From Odontocerum albicorne (taxonomy: Eukaryota; Arthropoda; Insecta; Trichoptera; Odontoceridae), in the NCBI GenBank assembly GCA_949825065.1, contig OX463864.1, forward strand, positions 17,807,327 through 17,871,326: a stretch of DNA of 64,000 nt, written 5' to 3'. Of this stretch, positions 43,200 through 53,119 are shown in pieces. Each line of letters opens with the position of its first letter. The first letter of the stretch is position 1. The position numbers and the translations under genes were made by a program. Below the pieces are notes generated by a model. It searched no databases, was not told the DNA's origin, and worked only from the letters and a program-made list of their open reading frames with translations.

Positions 43200-43540
43200 A
43201 AAGTTGGGCCATCTGTTTTCTCTGCCTACCCTTCAAAGAATACGGCTTAAGTATATGTAATATTCAGTCCTTATTCTTTGTACATTATAATTACAAGCAA
43301 ATAACTCTACGTTTCAGACTTAATACACACTCCGTCCTCAAGTGGAACATATTTAGTGTGCGAAAAGTATTTTTTACCAATAATGTCTACCAATAGTAAA
43401 AATCTCAAATTTAAAAATAACAAAATAAGTCTCATAACTTTCCTGCCAGCTACAATATACGATATACCACGGAACAGCCGAGTCCACATTAGTGTGGGTG
43501 TGTGAGTGAGCGCTCATCATTAATACACAGACACTTTTTT
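43200..43540. other. Spacer
   Basis: No gene or shared repeat recognised. Confidence 0.4.
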
Positions 43541-43549
43541 ATTGTATTG

Positions 43550-43715
43550 TATTATACGTTCATTGTATTCTCGTTATTACACACACCGCTGCAGCTGAGG
43601 GACAGATTTACAATCGAGGCGATTTAAAAAAAAAAACCTAAATGATACAATTTTAATTTGAACCACTGGATTTAAAGACGAGTGTCTTACCAACTAAGCC
43701 ACTTAGGTTGTCTAT
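43550..43715 (-). repeat. tRNA-like SINE-4 relative
   Basis: The minus strand has AAGTGGCTTAGTTGGTAAG (A-box region) and a decayed B box (GGTTCAAATT), with a tail like the SINE-1 tail (GTATTGTATTATACGTTC inverted). It directly precedes the 50-bp array. Confidence 0.6.
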
Positions 43716-43730
43716 ACTACCACTAATACG

Positions 43731-44787
43731 GTAAATATGTATTATTTGGACTCCCTTGAGGAGATTCTGCTCTCTAAACGGTAAATATGTATTAATTGTA
43801 CTCCCTTGAGGAGAGTCTGCTCTCTAAACGGTAAATATGTATTAATTGGACTCCCTTGAGGAGAATCTGCTCTCTAAACGGTAAATATGTATTAATTGTA
43901 CTCCCTTAAGGAGAGTCTGCTCTCTAAATGGTAAATAGGTATTAATTGTACTCCCTTGAGGAGAGTCTGCTCTCTAAACGGTAAATATGTATTAATTGTA
44001 CTCCCTTGAGGAGAGTTTGCCCTTTAAACGTCAAATATGTATTAATTGGACTACCTTGAGGAGAGTCTGCTCTCTTAAAGGTAAATATGTATTAATTGTA
44101 CTCCCTAGAGGAGAGTTTGCCCTTTAAACGTCAAATATATATTAATTGGACTACCTTGAGGAGAGTCTGCTCTCTTAAAGGTAAATATGTATGAATTGGA
44201 CTCCCTTGAAGAGAGTCTGCTCTCTAAACGGTAAATACTCGTATGTATTAATTGGACTCCCTCGAGGAGAATCTGCTCTCTAAACGATAAATATGTATTA
44301 ATTGTACTCCCTTTAGGAGAGTCTGCTCTCTAAATGGTAAATAGATATTAATTGTATTCCCTTGAGGAGAGTCTGCTCTATAAACTGTAAATATGTATTA
44401 ATTGTACTCCCTTGAGGAGAGTTTGCCCTTTAAACGTCAAATATGTATTCATTGGACTACCTTGAGGAGAATTTGTTCTCTAAATGGTAAATATGTATTA
44501 ATTGTACTCCCTTTAGGAGAGTCTGCTCTCTAAACGGTAAATATGTATTAATTAGACTCCCTTGAAGAGAGTCTGCTCTCTTAAAAGTAAATATGTATTA
44601 ATTTGACTTCCTTGAGGAGAGTATGCCCTCTAAACGGTAAATATGTATTAATTGGACTCCCTTGAGGAGAGTCTGCTCTCTAAACGGTAAATATGTATTA
44701 ATTGGATTCCCTTGAGGAGAGTCTGTCCTCTAAACGGTAAATATGTATTAATTGGACTCACTGGAGGAGAGTCCGTTCTCTAAACGA
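43731..44787. repeat. 50-bp tandem array, about 21 copies
   Basis: The unit GTAAATATGTATTAATTGGA, CTCCCTTGAGGAGAG, TCTGCTCTCTAAACG recurs with a 50-bp period. Variants include TTTGCCCTTTAAACGTC and a copy with an extra CTCG (44236). The half CTTGAGGAGAGTCTGCTCTC is part of SINE-3 (26347, and inverse at 38128), so the array is an amplified internal SINE segment. Confidence 0.95.
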
Positions 44788-44794
44788 CTCTTAA

Positions 44795-45745
44795 TAACTT
44801 GTCATTTTATTTTAATTAATTAAACGAAAATTAAAATAAACAATTTAAAACTCATATCGAAGATCCGCTCCATAATTGGTATAGAAACTTGCTAAGGTAA
44901 AATAAAAAGTTCAGTACATACCTACGTAACATTTCAGAAATAATTAACGCATTAGCCGTTCGGCTCAGAATCGCGTGCCACTGTATCGAGTCTTCCTCGT
45001 GCACTTCCAGGCGCATGGCGAATGGAGCGTGCCGAGCGAATGTGACCCTTACTGGTATGTCCGGCGTGATATATTAGACAGCTCATAGCACGGATTCTAT
45101 TCGGTGGGGCACGGCAAATCGTAGACTTGGGTGGCTAAGACACGCCTAGATCTTAAAATTGGAGAAAATTTTGAATATTTCTCATTATTTGGTATTTCAA
45201 AATACTTGTAATGTGTTGTCCGGAAAGTAGTTTCGTGTTTCTCGGGTATATATAACACATATTCACGAATTTAGTTGTTAAGAGCATCACCGCTCGCACA
45301 CGGGATGACCTTGTTGAATGAATTTTATGATATTTTTTATTTTTCTTTTTCATCAACGGTCTAAATCTAACGGATAAATAAATCAATTAATGTATAACAG
45401 CTAAAAAAATATTTAAATAAAAGTCTAAATCATAACAAAAATTTAACAATAAACATAATTGTTCACATGATATGGAGTCGTCTCGAGTCAGCTGCCCGCA
45501 CCTCACCACACCAATTAGACAATATTGCGAATTGAATAAAACATGTAACCAATTCAAAGCCTTAGCATTTCTGCATATTTAAAATTAAGCATTGAACTTC
45601 TTAATAAACTTTGTATATATAACTGAGTCACTTTACATTTATTTTTTCTTTGCCATATTATATAATTGGGTTAAACCTTGCCATTTTATATAATTGTGTT
45701 AAACCTCTATCAAGTGTAAAATAAAATAAGTAAATATCGTTAGAA
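44795..45745. other. Spacer
   Basis: No gene recognised. A short duplication TATATAATTGGGTTAAACC / TATATAATTGTGTTAAACC occurs at about 45658-45708. Confidence 0.45.
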
Positions 45746-45752
45746 CAACATT

Positions 45753-45833
45753 TTCGTTGTTGACTTCATTCCGAACATGCTGAATGTATATTATTATACA
45801 TTCAGCATCTTTGGAATGAAGTCAACAACGAAA
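45753..45833. repeat. Hairpin, about 36-bp arms
   Basis: The arms TTCGTTGTTGACTTCATTCC... and the inverse ending CAACGAA pair almost perfectly with a short AT loop. GAACATGCTGAATGTA pairs with TACATTCAGCATCTTT with two mismatches. Confidence 0.88.
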
Positions 45834-45984
45834 TATAATAAGTAATTTAGCGCATATTTTCAGCTAATTGCAATAGCAGTTTTTAGCGTCATTTTGAAAA
45901 AAGAATAAAATAAATTGTTTGTTTTTTGCGTTTGATTTTTTTAATACCGCAAAGGAAAAACTACGTCACAAATTTTAAAAAAGA

Positions 45985-46265
45985 CATGTACAGTGTATAA
46001 TAGCGACGATACAGTAAGCTATCGTGTGTATCAAATGTGGTTTAAAACATTTAGTAATGGTGATACGACATTGGAAGATAGTGTCTGCTCTGGAAGGCCA
46101 ATAACAATTGATGACAACTAAATAAAGGTTTTGATCGAAAATAACGAGTGTCCTGCTACACGAAAGGTTGTTGCCATACAAATAATATCACAAAACCACC
46201 GCCCATTAGCAAGTTACATCAAAAACCAAGATAATTAATTGCGTTTGAATTTAACCTGGAAATAC
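45985..46265 (+). pseudogene. Decayed mariner/Tc1-like transposase fragment
   Basis: Plus-strand pieces read YRVYQMWFKTFSNGDTTLED, SVCSGRPITIDDN, a stop, then IKVLIENNECPATRKVVAIQ. The order WF..F..GD..LED, SGRP, then IE.NP..T.R..A is the N-terminal helix-turn-helix region of mariner-like transposases. It is unlike the other two mariner copies here. It ends where the 37-bp array begins. Confidence 0.7.
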
Positions 46266-46280
46266 GAAATACTTCTGAAC

Positions 46281-47468
46281 TTTTTAGACATTCCCATCTC
46301 GACAAATATCCTTAACTTTGTTAGACATTCCCATCTCGACAAACATCCTTCACCATTTTAGACATTTCCATCTCGACTAACATCCTTAACTTTGTTAGAC
46401 ATTCCCATCTCGACAAACATCCTTCACCATTTTAGACATTCGCATCTCGACAAACATCCTTAACTTTGTTAGACATTCCCATCTCGACAAACATCCTTAA
46501 CTTTGTTAGATATTCCCATCTTGACAAACATCCTCCACCATTTTAGACATTCGCATCTCGACAAACATCCTTAACTTTGTTAGACATTCCCATCTCGACA
46601 AACATCCTTCACCATTTTAGACATTCCCATCTCGACAAACATCCTTAACTTTGTTAGACATTCCCATCTCGACAAACATTCTTAACTTTGTTAGACATTC
46701 CCATCTCGACAAACATCCTTAACTTTGTTAGACATTCCCATCTTGACAAACATCCTTCACCATTTTAGACATTCGCGTCTCGACAAACATCCTTAACTTT
46801 GTTAGACATTCCCATCTCGACAAACATCCTTCACCATTTTAGACATTCCCATCTCGACAAACATCCTTAACTTTGTTAGACATTCCCATCTCGACAAACA
46901 TCCTTCACCATTTTAGACATTCCCATCTCGACAAACATCCTTAACTTTGTTAGACATTCCCATCTCGACAAACATCCTTCACCATTTTAGACATTGCCAT
47001 CTCGACAAACATTCTTAACTTTGTTAGACATTCCCATCTCGGCAAACATCCTTCACCATTTTAGACATTGCCATCTCGACAAACATCCTTAACTTTGTTA
47101 GACATTCCCATCTCGACAAACATCCTTCACCATTTTAGACATTCCCATCTCGACAAACATCCTTAACTTTGTTAGACATTCCCATCTCGACAAACATCCT
47201 TCACCATTTTAGACATTGCCATCTCGACAAACATTCTTAACTTTGTTAGACATTCCCATCTCGACAAACATCCTTCACCATTTTAGACATTCCCATCTCG
47301 ACAAACATCCTTAACTTTGTTAGACATTCCCATCTCGACAAACATCCTTCACCATTTTAGACATTGCCATCTCGACAAACATTCTTAACTTTGTTAGACA
47401 TTCCCATCTCGGCAAACATCCTTCACCATTTTAGACATTTCCATCTCGACAAACATCCTTCACCTTTT
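46281..47468. repeat. 37-bp tandem array, about 32 copies in two alternating types
   Basis: All units share ACATTCCCATCTCGACAAAC and differ in the other half: type A ATCCTTAACTTTGTTAG, type B ATCCTTCACCATTTTAG. Types mostly alternate (74-bp dimer), with some A-A neighbours in the first half. Longer blocks (near 46990-47230) are themselves repeated near 47190-47420. It adjoins a LINE-A end at 47480. Confidence 0.95.
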
Positions 47469-47479
47469 TCTACATTCAT

Positions 47480-48235
47480 ATACAGCCCCTACGATTTCTC
47501 TAACTTGTTACATTTTCTTCTTTCAAAATAACATTCAAATGATCCAACCATACTTACCTTGTTCGTCCTCCTTCCACTCACATTTGTACTGTATAATTGT
47601 ATTGTTTGTATTTCTTCATTGATTCGTTTCACATGCCCACACCATCTTAGAATGCTCTTCTTCATCTTACTCAACACATCAGTCTTAAGTTCCAATTCAT
47701 CCCTAATCACTTATGTTATGTATTCTGTCATGCATTATCACCTCATGCATTTTTTTCAATGCATGCTCTTCTACAGCATTTATTTGGTTTCTTTCAGTAT
47801 TGCATTTTTCTCAATGCACGCTTTTCTACAGCATTTATTTGGGTTTTTTTAGTATTGTATTTTTCTCAATGCACGCTTTTCTACAGCATTTATTTGGTTT
47901 CTTTTAGTATTGTATTTTTCTCAATGCATACTTTTCTACAGCATTTATTTGATTTCTTTTAGTATTGTATTATTATCAATGCATGCTTTTTTACACCATT
48001 TATTTGGTTTCTTTCAGTATTGTATTTTTCTCAATGCACGCTTTTCTACAGCATTTATTTGGGTTTTCTCAATATGTAATTTTTCTCAATGCACGCTTTT
48101 CTACAACATTTATTTGGTTTCTTTCAGTATTGTATTTTTCTCAATGCACGCTTTTCTACAGCATTTATTTGGTTTCTTTCAGTATTTTTCCAGATCCAAG
48201 TTTAACTCCCATACATCAAAGTTAGTACTAAAATT
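47480..48235 (-). pseudogene. LINE-A fragment with internal 55-bp array
   Basis: From 47710 the minus strand reads MIRDELELKTDVLSKMKKSI, LRWCGHVKRINEE, YSTNVSGRRTNKVSMVG and FERRKCNKLEKS. This is the C-terminal end of LINE-A with a frameshift in the basic RGRPR block. Upstream (higher coordinates) the coding line is displaced by eight 55-bp units (47742-48190), after which TNFDVWELN-type traces of the preceding exon-less LINE sequence continue to about 48235. Confidence 0.8.
47742..48190. repeat. 55-bp tandem array inside LINE-A, eight copies
   Basis: CAGCATTTATTTGG recurs at exactly 55-bp steps from about 47775 to 48162, with TCAATGCACGCTTTTCTA between. The inverse (AAATAAATGCTGTAGAAA, GTGCATTGAGAA) is single-copy sequence in other LINE-A fragments (21540-21575, 29812). 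The amplification is therefore local. Confidence 0.93.
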
Positions 48236-48239
48236 CTTG

Positions 48240-48335
48240 GTAGCGGCTGTAATCATAAGGTTAACAATCACGCTAAGCAAGCGAACGCTCTAGGCTCGAT
48301 TCCTGGCTGATTCCGGACTGATTTTATCGTATAAA
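48240..48335 (+). repeat. tRNA-derived SINE-2 copy
   Basis: GCGGCTGTAATCATAAGGTTA (A-box region), ACGCTAAGCAAGCGAACGCT and GGCTCGATTCCTGGC (B box), as at 32272. Confidence 0.7.
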
Positions 48336-48352
48336 AAAACTTTGCTTAATGT

Positions 48353-48564
48353 ATTGTATTACACTTTCGATGTATACAGAAAAACCTGGTGGGTTTATTG
48401 CATTGTGGTAATATCTTCCAGCCTACCAGAAAGACATTAAAAATGCCTTAAGTGAAAACCAGACTAGAATTCTTTTAAACAAATCAAGGGTTCCAACGGG
48501 AATCGAACCCGGAACTTCCGGGCTGGAAGTCAAGCGTCTTGCCAACTAGGTCACGGAGGTCGTC
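48353..48564 (-). repeat. tRNA-derived SINE-1, full-length copy
   Basis: The minus strand begins GACCTCCGTGACCTAGTTGG, with B box GGGTTCGATTCCCGTTGG, and body CTTTCTGGTAGGCTGG. The tail ends TGTATACATCGAAAGTG. About 210 bp, well preserved. Confidence 0.87.
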
Positions 48565-48579
48565 TGCTTAAGATTACAG

Positions 48580-48800
48580 CATATTAAGATGTAAGACTAC
48601 AGCGTATTAAAACTGCCGATTGCCTTGGAACTTTGATAACTTTGCCATCGGAATTTTGGGTTTGACGTATCAAAAATGTATACTTGCTGTAGTGCAACAG
48701 CTTGCGCACAGTAAACTAATACACACACAGGTGTATTTCATCCATATGATATCTGACAATCATACTCGATCATGAGGGATTGCCCTATCATCATCATTAT
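48580..48800. repeat. Dispersed repeat shared with 10370-10540
   Basis: CTGCCGATTGCC, AACTTTGCCATCGG and GACAATCATACTCGATCA occur in the same order as in the first copy. Confidence 0.5.
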
Positions 48801-48865
48801 AATACTGTTGTAGACTATCGTCTTAGCAAGATTTAGTATGTATTTACATTTATTGTAGATCATTT

Positions 48866-48916
48866 AAGTTAAATTGCAGTCAAGCGAGAATAACTCGTTT
48901 GACTGCAATTTAACTT
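48866..48916. repeat. Perfect hairpin, 18-bp arms
   Basis: AAGTTAAATTGCAGTCAA at 48866-48883 and its exact inverse at 48899-48916. The loop itself contains CGAG...CTCG. Confidence 0.85.
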
Positions 48917-49622
48917 GTTATTCCCCGATAGGGTGCATGCATGTTTGGGGAAGAAGAATGTTGATGCAATGAATATATTAAATATTGATATCAACACATT
49001 CAGGCAAATTTATGTGATATGTTTTCACTTCCACTTGAAGTAGCTCATGACTAACCATCGTGACTTCCATGATAGTCTCTGACTACTCCTTTTCATCCAT
49101 CTCTGCACTCCGCGGCTCGAAGGGCAGTTTTTAAGGGTTGTCCAGTTGTGTTTCTCACTTGGTCTGTCCAACGCATTGCGATTATTCCTCTTGCGCCTCC
49201 AGTAACTATACTCAAGAAAATATAGCATGGTTCGTATGATGTTTGAAATGTCATATCTCAAAGGGATGAGGTAAAATCGTTTTTTTTTACAATTCGAATC
49301 GTTTTTTTATAAATCGAAAAATTGTTTTTCTCTAAACTGACGTTTTAATTCCTAATTTTTACTATAACGACTTTCTAATGTTTTATGATTTGTATCCATC
49401 TTTAAATAGGCCAAAATCCACTATTAATTAATACTAATTACGAAAATTTAATTTTATTTATAAAATAATCGAAAATTCAACTATCTTATACCCCATCCCT
49501 AGCCAATGCAGACTAACGTAGTAGTGACTTTTGACAAACATCACCAAATATTATTTGATTTTAACAAGCTGACATATTTTTGCTAATTTGTAACAAGATG
49601 TATTAATTTGTCATTATTGTTA

Positions 49623-49997
49623 TTGTAATATATTTTTATCAAACACCGTTTATTCCACTTTTTTGTAACGGTTTAACCCTACCGGTTTCAAGGTTTTCAC
49701 CTCATCTTCAGGGGAGCACAAACAAGACTAAATTCTGCTTCAACGGTTGGGGACTGAGGGGTGAGGGAGGCATGGGACGATTTCGGCCAAGAGCGGAGAG
49801 ATTTTTGAGATATAACTGTTCACCAGATGTTCGGATCGATGTACTGACTTAGAAATTTCTAGGGTCTCTAATCTGTCCAATTTATTTCCGTTACTACTGA
49901 TATGTAAGAATTTGGCATCATCGATAGAAAACGTATGGTTTTCACGGTGACAATGATTAGCCATTTCAGAATAAATTAGAGGATTTGTTTAGGCGGA
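49623..49997 (-). mobile_element. 5'-truncated Penelope-like element (PLE-1)
   Basis: The TIR element reads TATTGTTA before and GTTTTATG after the insert, matching the uninterrupted copy at 26175-26205, so the boundaries are exact. On the minus strand it holds a protein C-terminus (49964-49740), then the PLE-1 end with CTGAAGATGAGGTG, AAAACCTTGAAACCGG and AAAAAGTGGAATAAACGG. This copy ties the dispersed PLE-1 ends to a coding element. No target duplication is evident. Confidence 0.82.
49740..49990 (-). pseudogene. Penelope-like protein C-terminus (GIY-YIG region)
   Basis: The minus-strand frame reads MANHCHRENHTFSIDDAKFL, then NKLDRLETLEISKSVHRSEH and LVNSYISKISPLLAEI, and ends at 49740. The pattern HC...H.F...(A/K)ILxxxxxxxxRLxxExxxIxK...N is the usual end of the GIY-YIG endonuclease domain in Penelope-like retroelements, where E of RL.TLE would be the family glutamate. 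Only about 80 residues remain; reverse transcriptase and the GIY-YIG start are absent. Family call is by recalled pattern. Confidence 0.7.
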
Positions 49998-50459
49998 GTT
50001 TTATGTAATGTATTTATCTAAATAACTTGCTATTTATTAGAATCGAGGCCTATAATTAAGTTGATAAAATAATTAAAATTACTGAACGTCGTTACAAGGT
50101 TTTATTGGGGCAAATTTATGAAACGTCACAGAGACCATGCGACATTTTCTTTAGTATACAAACCTCTCTAAACTGTCTCCTTGACCACGAGCAATGTGCC
50201 CAAAGAATCGAAGGACTCGTCGAAGACATATTGTCGACAATCTGTCGGTGATTCTCAGTTCTTCGAGAATGGAGGCGTTAGTTCATCTTGCTGTCCATTG
50301 AATTCGTAACGTCCTTCTCCAGCACCACATTTCAAATGCATCTGTTCTACGTATCACGCTTGCTCTCAGACTCCAAGTCTCCGCGCCATACATGAATATT
50401 GCGAAGACGAGGGACTTAACTAGACGCATTTTTGTTGTGATGGAGATAGTTCTATTCTA

Positions 50460-51065
50460 CCATATATTTTTAAGGTTGTAGAAAATAGCCCTTTTTAATT
50501 GATTATGTATTTATATTGTACGAGTAGAACTCCATTTTAAAAAAGAATTATTTGATACTTAAATGTGATCAAATTCTACACAATAACTTAAATTAAACTG
50601 ATATATCTGTTTCACTTTAAAAAAGCACTATCAAACTGGCAATATTTTTGTATAGCTCGACAAGCTTTTATAAAGCGAAACAGGCCTGTCACTTTTATTT
50701 AAGTTACAAACATTTATTTCCGACTTTTTAATTGAAATTGACACTATTATTGCATTCTTCTTTATTTCTTAAATTAAATTTATCTTCTGTTTTCTTAACT
50801 CATTTTCCTTCTTAACCTATCATTCAAATCATTTCTGTGATGTAATTCTGAAAGTAACCCAAAACATTATCTTTCAGTTTTTAATAAATACGTGAAGCTT
50901 TTTTTTTTTGTTAATAAAATAAGAAAGTGTATAATAACTTTGAAAAATTGTATAATAATTTTGGAAATGTATAATAACTTTGAAAAATTGGAGAAATTTG
51001 TGAAACAGTAAAGAAAATAATTTATTACAGTAACAATAAAAAAACCATCTTCTTCTCCCTGGCTC
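50460..51065. other. AT-rich spacer
   Basis: Near 50935-51000 GTATAATAACTTTGAAAAATTG occurs twice as part of a local 50-bp duplication. No gene recognised. Confidence 0.5.
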
Positions 51066-51069
51066 CATC

Positions 51070-51290
51070 CCAACTCATTGTCTGCGAAGACTGTTGGGGT
51101 CAGCTCTCCTCGTCCTCAGGTTGTATGCTCTTCTGTCCCGGACTACGTCCCCCAGGCCGTGCCTCTGCATCAGGTTATCTTTTTGCACCACCCATGAATT
51201 CTTTGGTCTTCCTCTGGTTGTTATTCGAGAAAGATCCATGGATATTAAAGAATTAAAGAGAGTAACAATGAAAAACCACATAAGGAATAT
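51070..51290 (-). pseudogene. LINE-C C-terminal fragment
   Basis: The minus strand reads ISMDLSRITTRGRPKNSWVV, then KDNLMQRHGLGDVVRDRRAY and RTRRADPNSLRRQ, with the stop at 51075. The GRP..W motif followed by RDR and ADP is a typical LINE C-terminus. The copy at 58860-59120 has the same end in the opposite orientation. The upstream frame breaks near 51250. Confidence 0.85.
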
Positions 51291-51336
51291 TATAAATAAT
51301 GATTTGACACTTAAATGGGAAAGAATTCTTCATAAT

Positions 51337-51487
51337 ATAATTTTTATAGTTAAGGCATTAACATTGTGGAGGTTTAAAGACATTGTAATTTGTTTTATCA
51401 AACGCTGTTTATTCCACTTTTTGTAACGGTATACCCCTACCGGTTTCAAGGCTTTCACCTCATCATCAGAAGAGCACAAACAAGACA
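51337..51487 (-). mobile_element. Penelope-like element end (PLE-1)
   Basis: The inverse of the standard end: GTGCTCTTCTGATGATGAGG, AAAGCCTTGAAACCGG, the GGTA...TACC hairpin region, AAAAAGTGGAATAAACAG, and onward to GGCATTAACATTG. No coding part is attached. Confidence 0.75.
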
Positions 51488-51589
51488 ATCTCGTTTTTAC
51501 TTTAAAGGGGCTGAGGAATATTTGGTGTCCTTGCGACCGAGCTTATGGTAAATTTTCTTTTCGTTTCCTTCAAATTCTCCTTTCTCGAC

Positions 51590-51735
51590 ACATATATTTC
51601 ACGTCTTCCACGTCAATAAACCTTCACATACTTGTACATCTCCTATGATTTATCTCACTTCTGACATTTTTTTTTTCAAATACAATTTTCTTGATTTAAT
51701 CACACTTTTCTCGGCTCCCCTCTAACACTACGCCT
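51590..51735 (-). pseudogene. LINE-A fragment
   Basis: The plus strand shows ACTTGTACATCTCCTATGAT and the pattern TCACTTCTGACATTTTTTTT..., the inverse of the LINE-A end (NRRSCTS / KERN). Short and decayed. Confidence 0.5.
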
Positions 51736-51739
51736 TATA

Positions 51740-52380
51740 TTAACAGTTGTTTTTTATAAAACTTATGTTAAAGATCGATTGAAGTATTATTCAGATGAAA
51801 TTAAAATGTAATTTTGAATTCTTGGAAGCAAAATTATAAATATAAGTTATTAAGTTTAAATTGCATTGATAATTATTATTAAACAGAATAAATAAACAAA
51901 ATACTGATTAATTTAGGAAATAAATAAAAAGTATGATCCATTAAGGGTACACCCCCCCAATCAAGTAATTTGACCCTTTTACTTTCCGTGTGAAACAATT
52001 CGTGTGAAAGGTAAAGCGTCGAATTGCGTGGAGTTTAAATGAATCAACAAGTAATGACAATTTACCCCATTAAAAGATTTATTTAAAATATCATTTCCTG
52101 TCCCTCCCCCCTGACTAACTGACGGAATATCCTGCAATCAAGAGTTGTGGAGCGGGACTGTTGAAGGGTTCTGAGAGGTCGGTATATTTGGATTTGCATT
52201 TTAATGTCACGATCCATATTAAATGTAGGTGTAATAATTTCAGTTATCGAATATATCTACGTTAATGTTCTGGGTTATGGGTAACTCCGAAGAGTTGGTC
52301 ATGTAGCAAAAATAAGCAGCATTCTTATACACTCCACCTAAAACAGTCTCCCTTAGTAAGTTTTCTGTAGTTTTCTTAAT
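51740..52380. other. AT-rich spacer
   Basis: No feature recognised; CCCCCCCAATC (51954) and CCTCCCCCCTG (52103) are short C-runs. Confidence 0.45.
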
Positions 52381-52384
52381 AAAT

Positions 52385-52615
52385 AGGAAGTACTTAATCT
52401 AATGATCGCAGCCACCACCTTCATATTGTTTTCTAAACATATAGACGCGAGGAAGTACCTAATCTAATGGTCGCAGCCACCACCTTCCTATTACTTACAC
52501 TCAACTTATGTCTATTTATTTTAATAATAGTTGGTAAGAATCTTGAGTTGATAAATAAATAATGAGTTGAATATAAGGATAGGAAGGTAGCGGCTGCGGC
52601 CAATAGATTGGGATT
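52385..52615. repeat. Fold-back repeat with GCAGCCACCACCTTC core
   Basis: CTAATCTAATGATCGCAGCC (52395) and CTAATCTAATGGTCGCAGCC (52455) are direct copies. An inverse copy with GGTAGCGGCTGCGGCC lies at 52577-52612. Related single motifs are at 37095-37130 and 55350-55385. Confidence 0.7.
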
Positions 52616-52639
52616 TTTTTGACTTTATATGTTATCTTT

Positions 52640-52890
52640 TTTCAAAAATTTTGTATACTTGATCCAATCATACTTTCTTTGGTCTTCATCTATCACGCCT
52701 TCCGCATATCTTTGTTTTGTTAGTTTTTCTCAATTCATTCGTTCCACATGTCCAAACCCTCATAGTGCTCTTGATCCTTCTCAACATATCGTTCCCATTC
52801 ATTCCTAATCACTCTTTTCCGTATTTTGTCCTACATTATCGACCTCCTGCGTTATTCTAAATTTCATAAACTATCACCCTATGTATTATT
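52640..52890 (-). pseudogene. LINE-A C-terminal fragment
   Basis: The minus strand yields traces RRMRRGFGHVERMN-type, then a decayed KQRYAEGVIDEDQRKYDWIK. The plus-strand text CCACATGTCCAAACC and TTCATTCCTAATCACTC is the inverse of the standard LINE-A segment. Confidence 0.65.
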
Positions 52891-52954
52891 CAATGTGCAA
52901 GAATACAATGATTGTTCAAAGCGCATTAAATAAGGGTTTCAGTCTGCTTCTCTC

Positions 52955-53065
52955 TTAAGGTCTCTTGAACACATTTCTAGTTGGCTGGAAGATATTACCA
53001 CATTGCATGATATTACCACACACTAAGTTGTATTGTATACAATAAAAGTGTAATACAATACAAAA
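52955..53065 (+). repeat. SINE-1 3' half
   Basis: TTCTAGTTGGCTGGAAGATA, TTACCACATTGCA, then TTGTATTGTATACAATAAAA and GTGTAATACAATAC. The head is missing. Confidence 0.7.
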
Positions 53066-53119
53066 TAAGTATAAAATTTACACTCATCTTTAATTGTGTC
53101 GACGCTTTTCAAACCTAGA

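Larger units (their letters stand above)
49209..50156. mobile_element. TIR element, copy 2, TA-flanked, with nested PLE-1
   Basis: Ends TACTCAAGAAAATATAGCAT and the imperfect inverse, flanked by TA (49207-49208 and 50157-50158). Removing the 375-bp nested PLE-1 leaves 573 bp, against 574 bp for the copy at 25769. It interrupts LINE-D. Confidence 0.9.
49020..50455 (-). pseudogene. LINE-D C-terminal fragment, split by a TIR element
   Basis: From 50455 down the minus strand reads VKSLVFAIFMYGAETWSLRA, RRTDAFEMWCWRRTLRIQW, LRRVLRFFGHIARG and QGDSLERFV. The frame is broken at TA by the element 49209-50156 and resumes VTGGARGIIAMRWTDQVRNT, TGQPLKTALRAAECRE. Joining the flanks at one TA keeps the frame. 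YGAETW and WCWRR..R are standard C-terminal LINE motifs. The insertion, rather than decay, is the main damage. Confidence 0.88.

Noticed and set aside
43731..47468. CRISPR-like arrays (regular repeats with short unit)
   Set aside because: The units are contiguous with no unique spacers and the DNA is eukaryotic; they are minisatellites.
47713..48293. Overlapping plus-strand frames with repeated FSMHAFLQHLFGFF
   Set aside because: They are antisense translations of the 55-bp LINE-A array.
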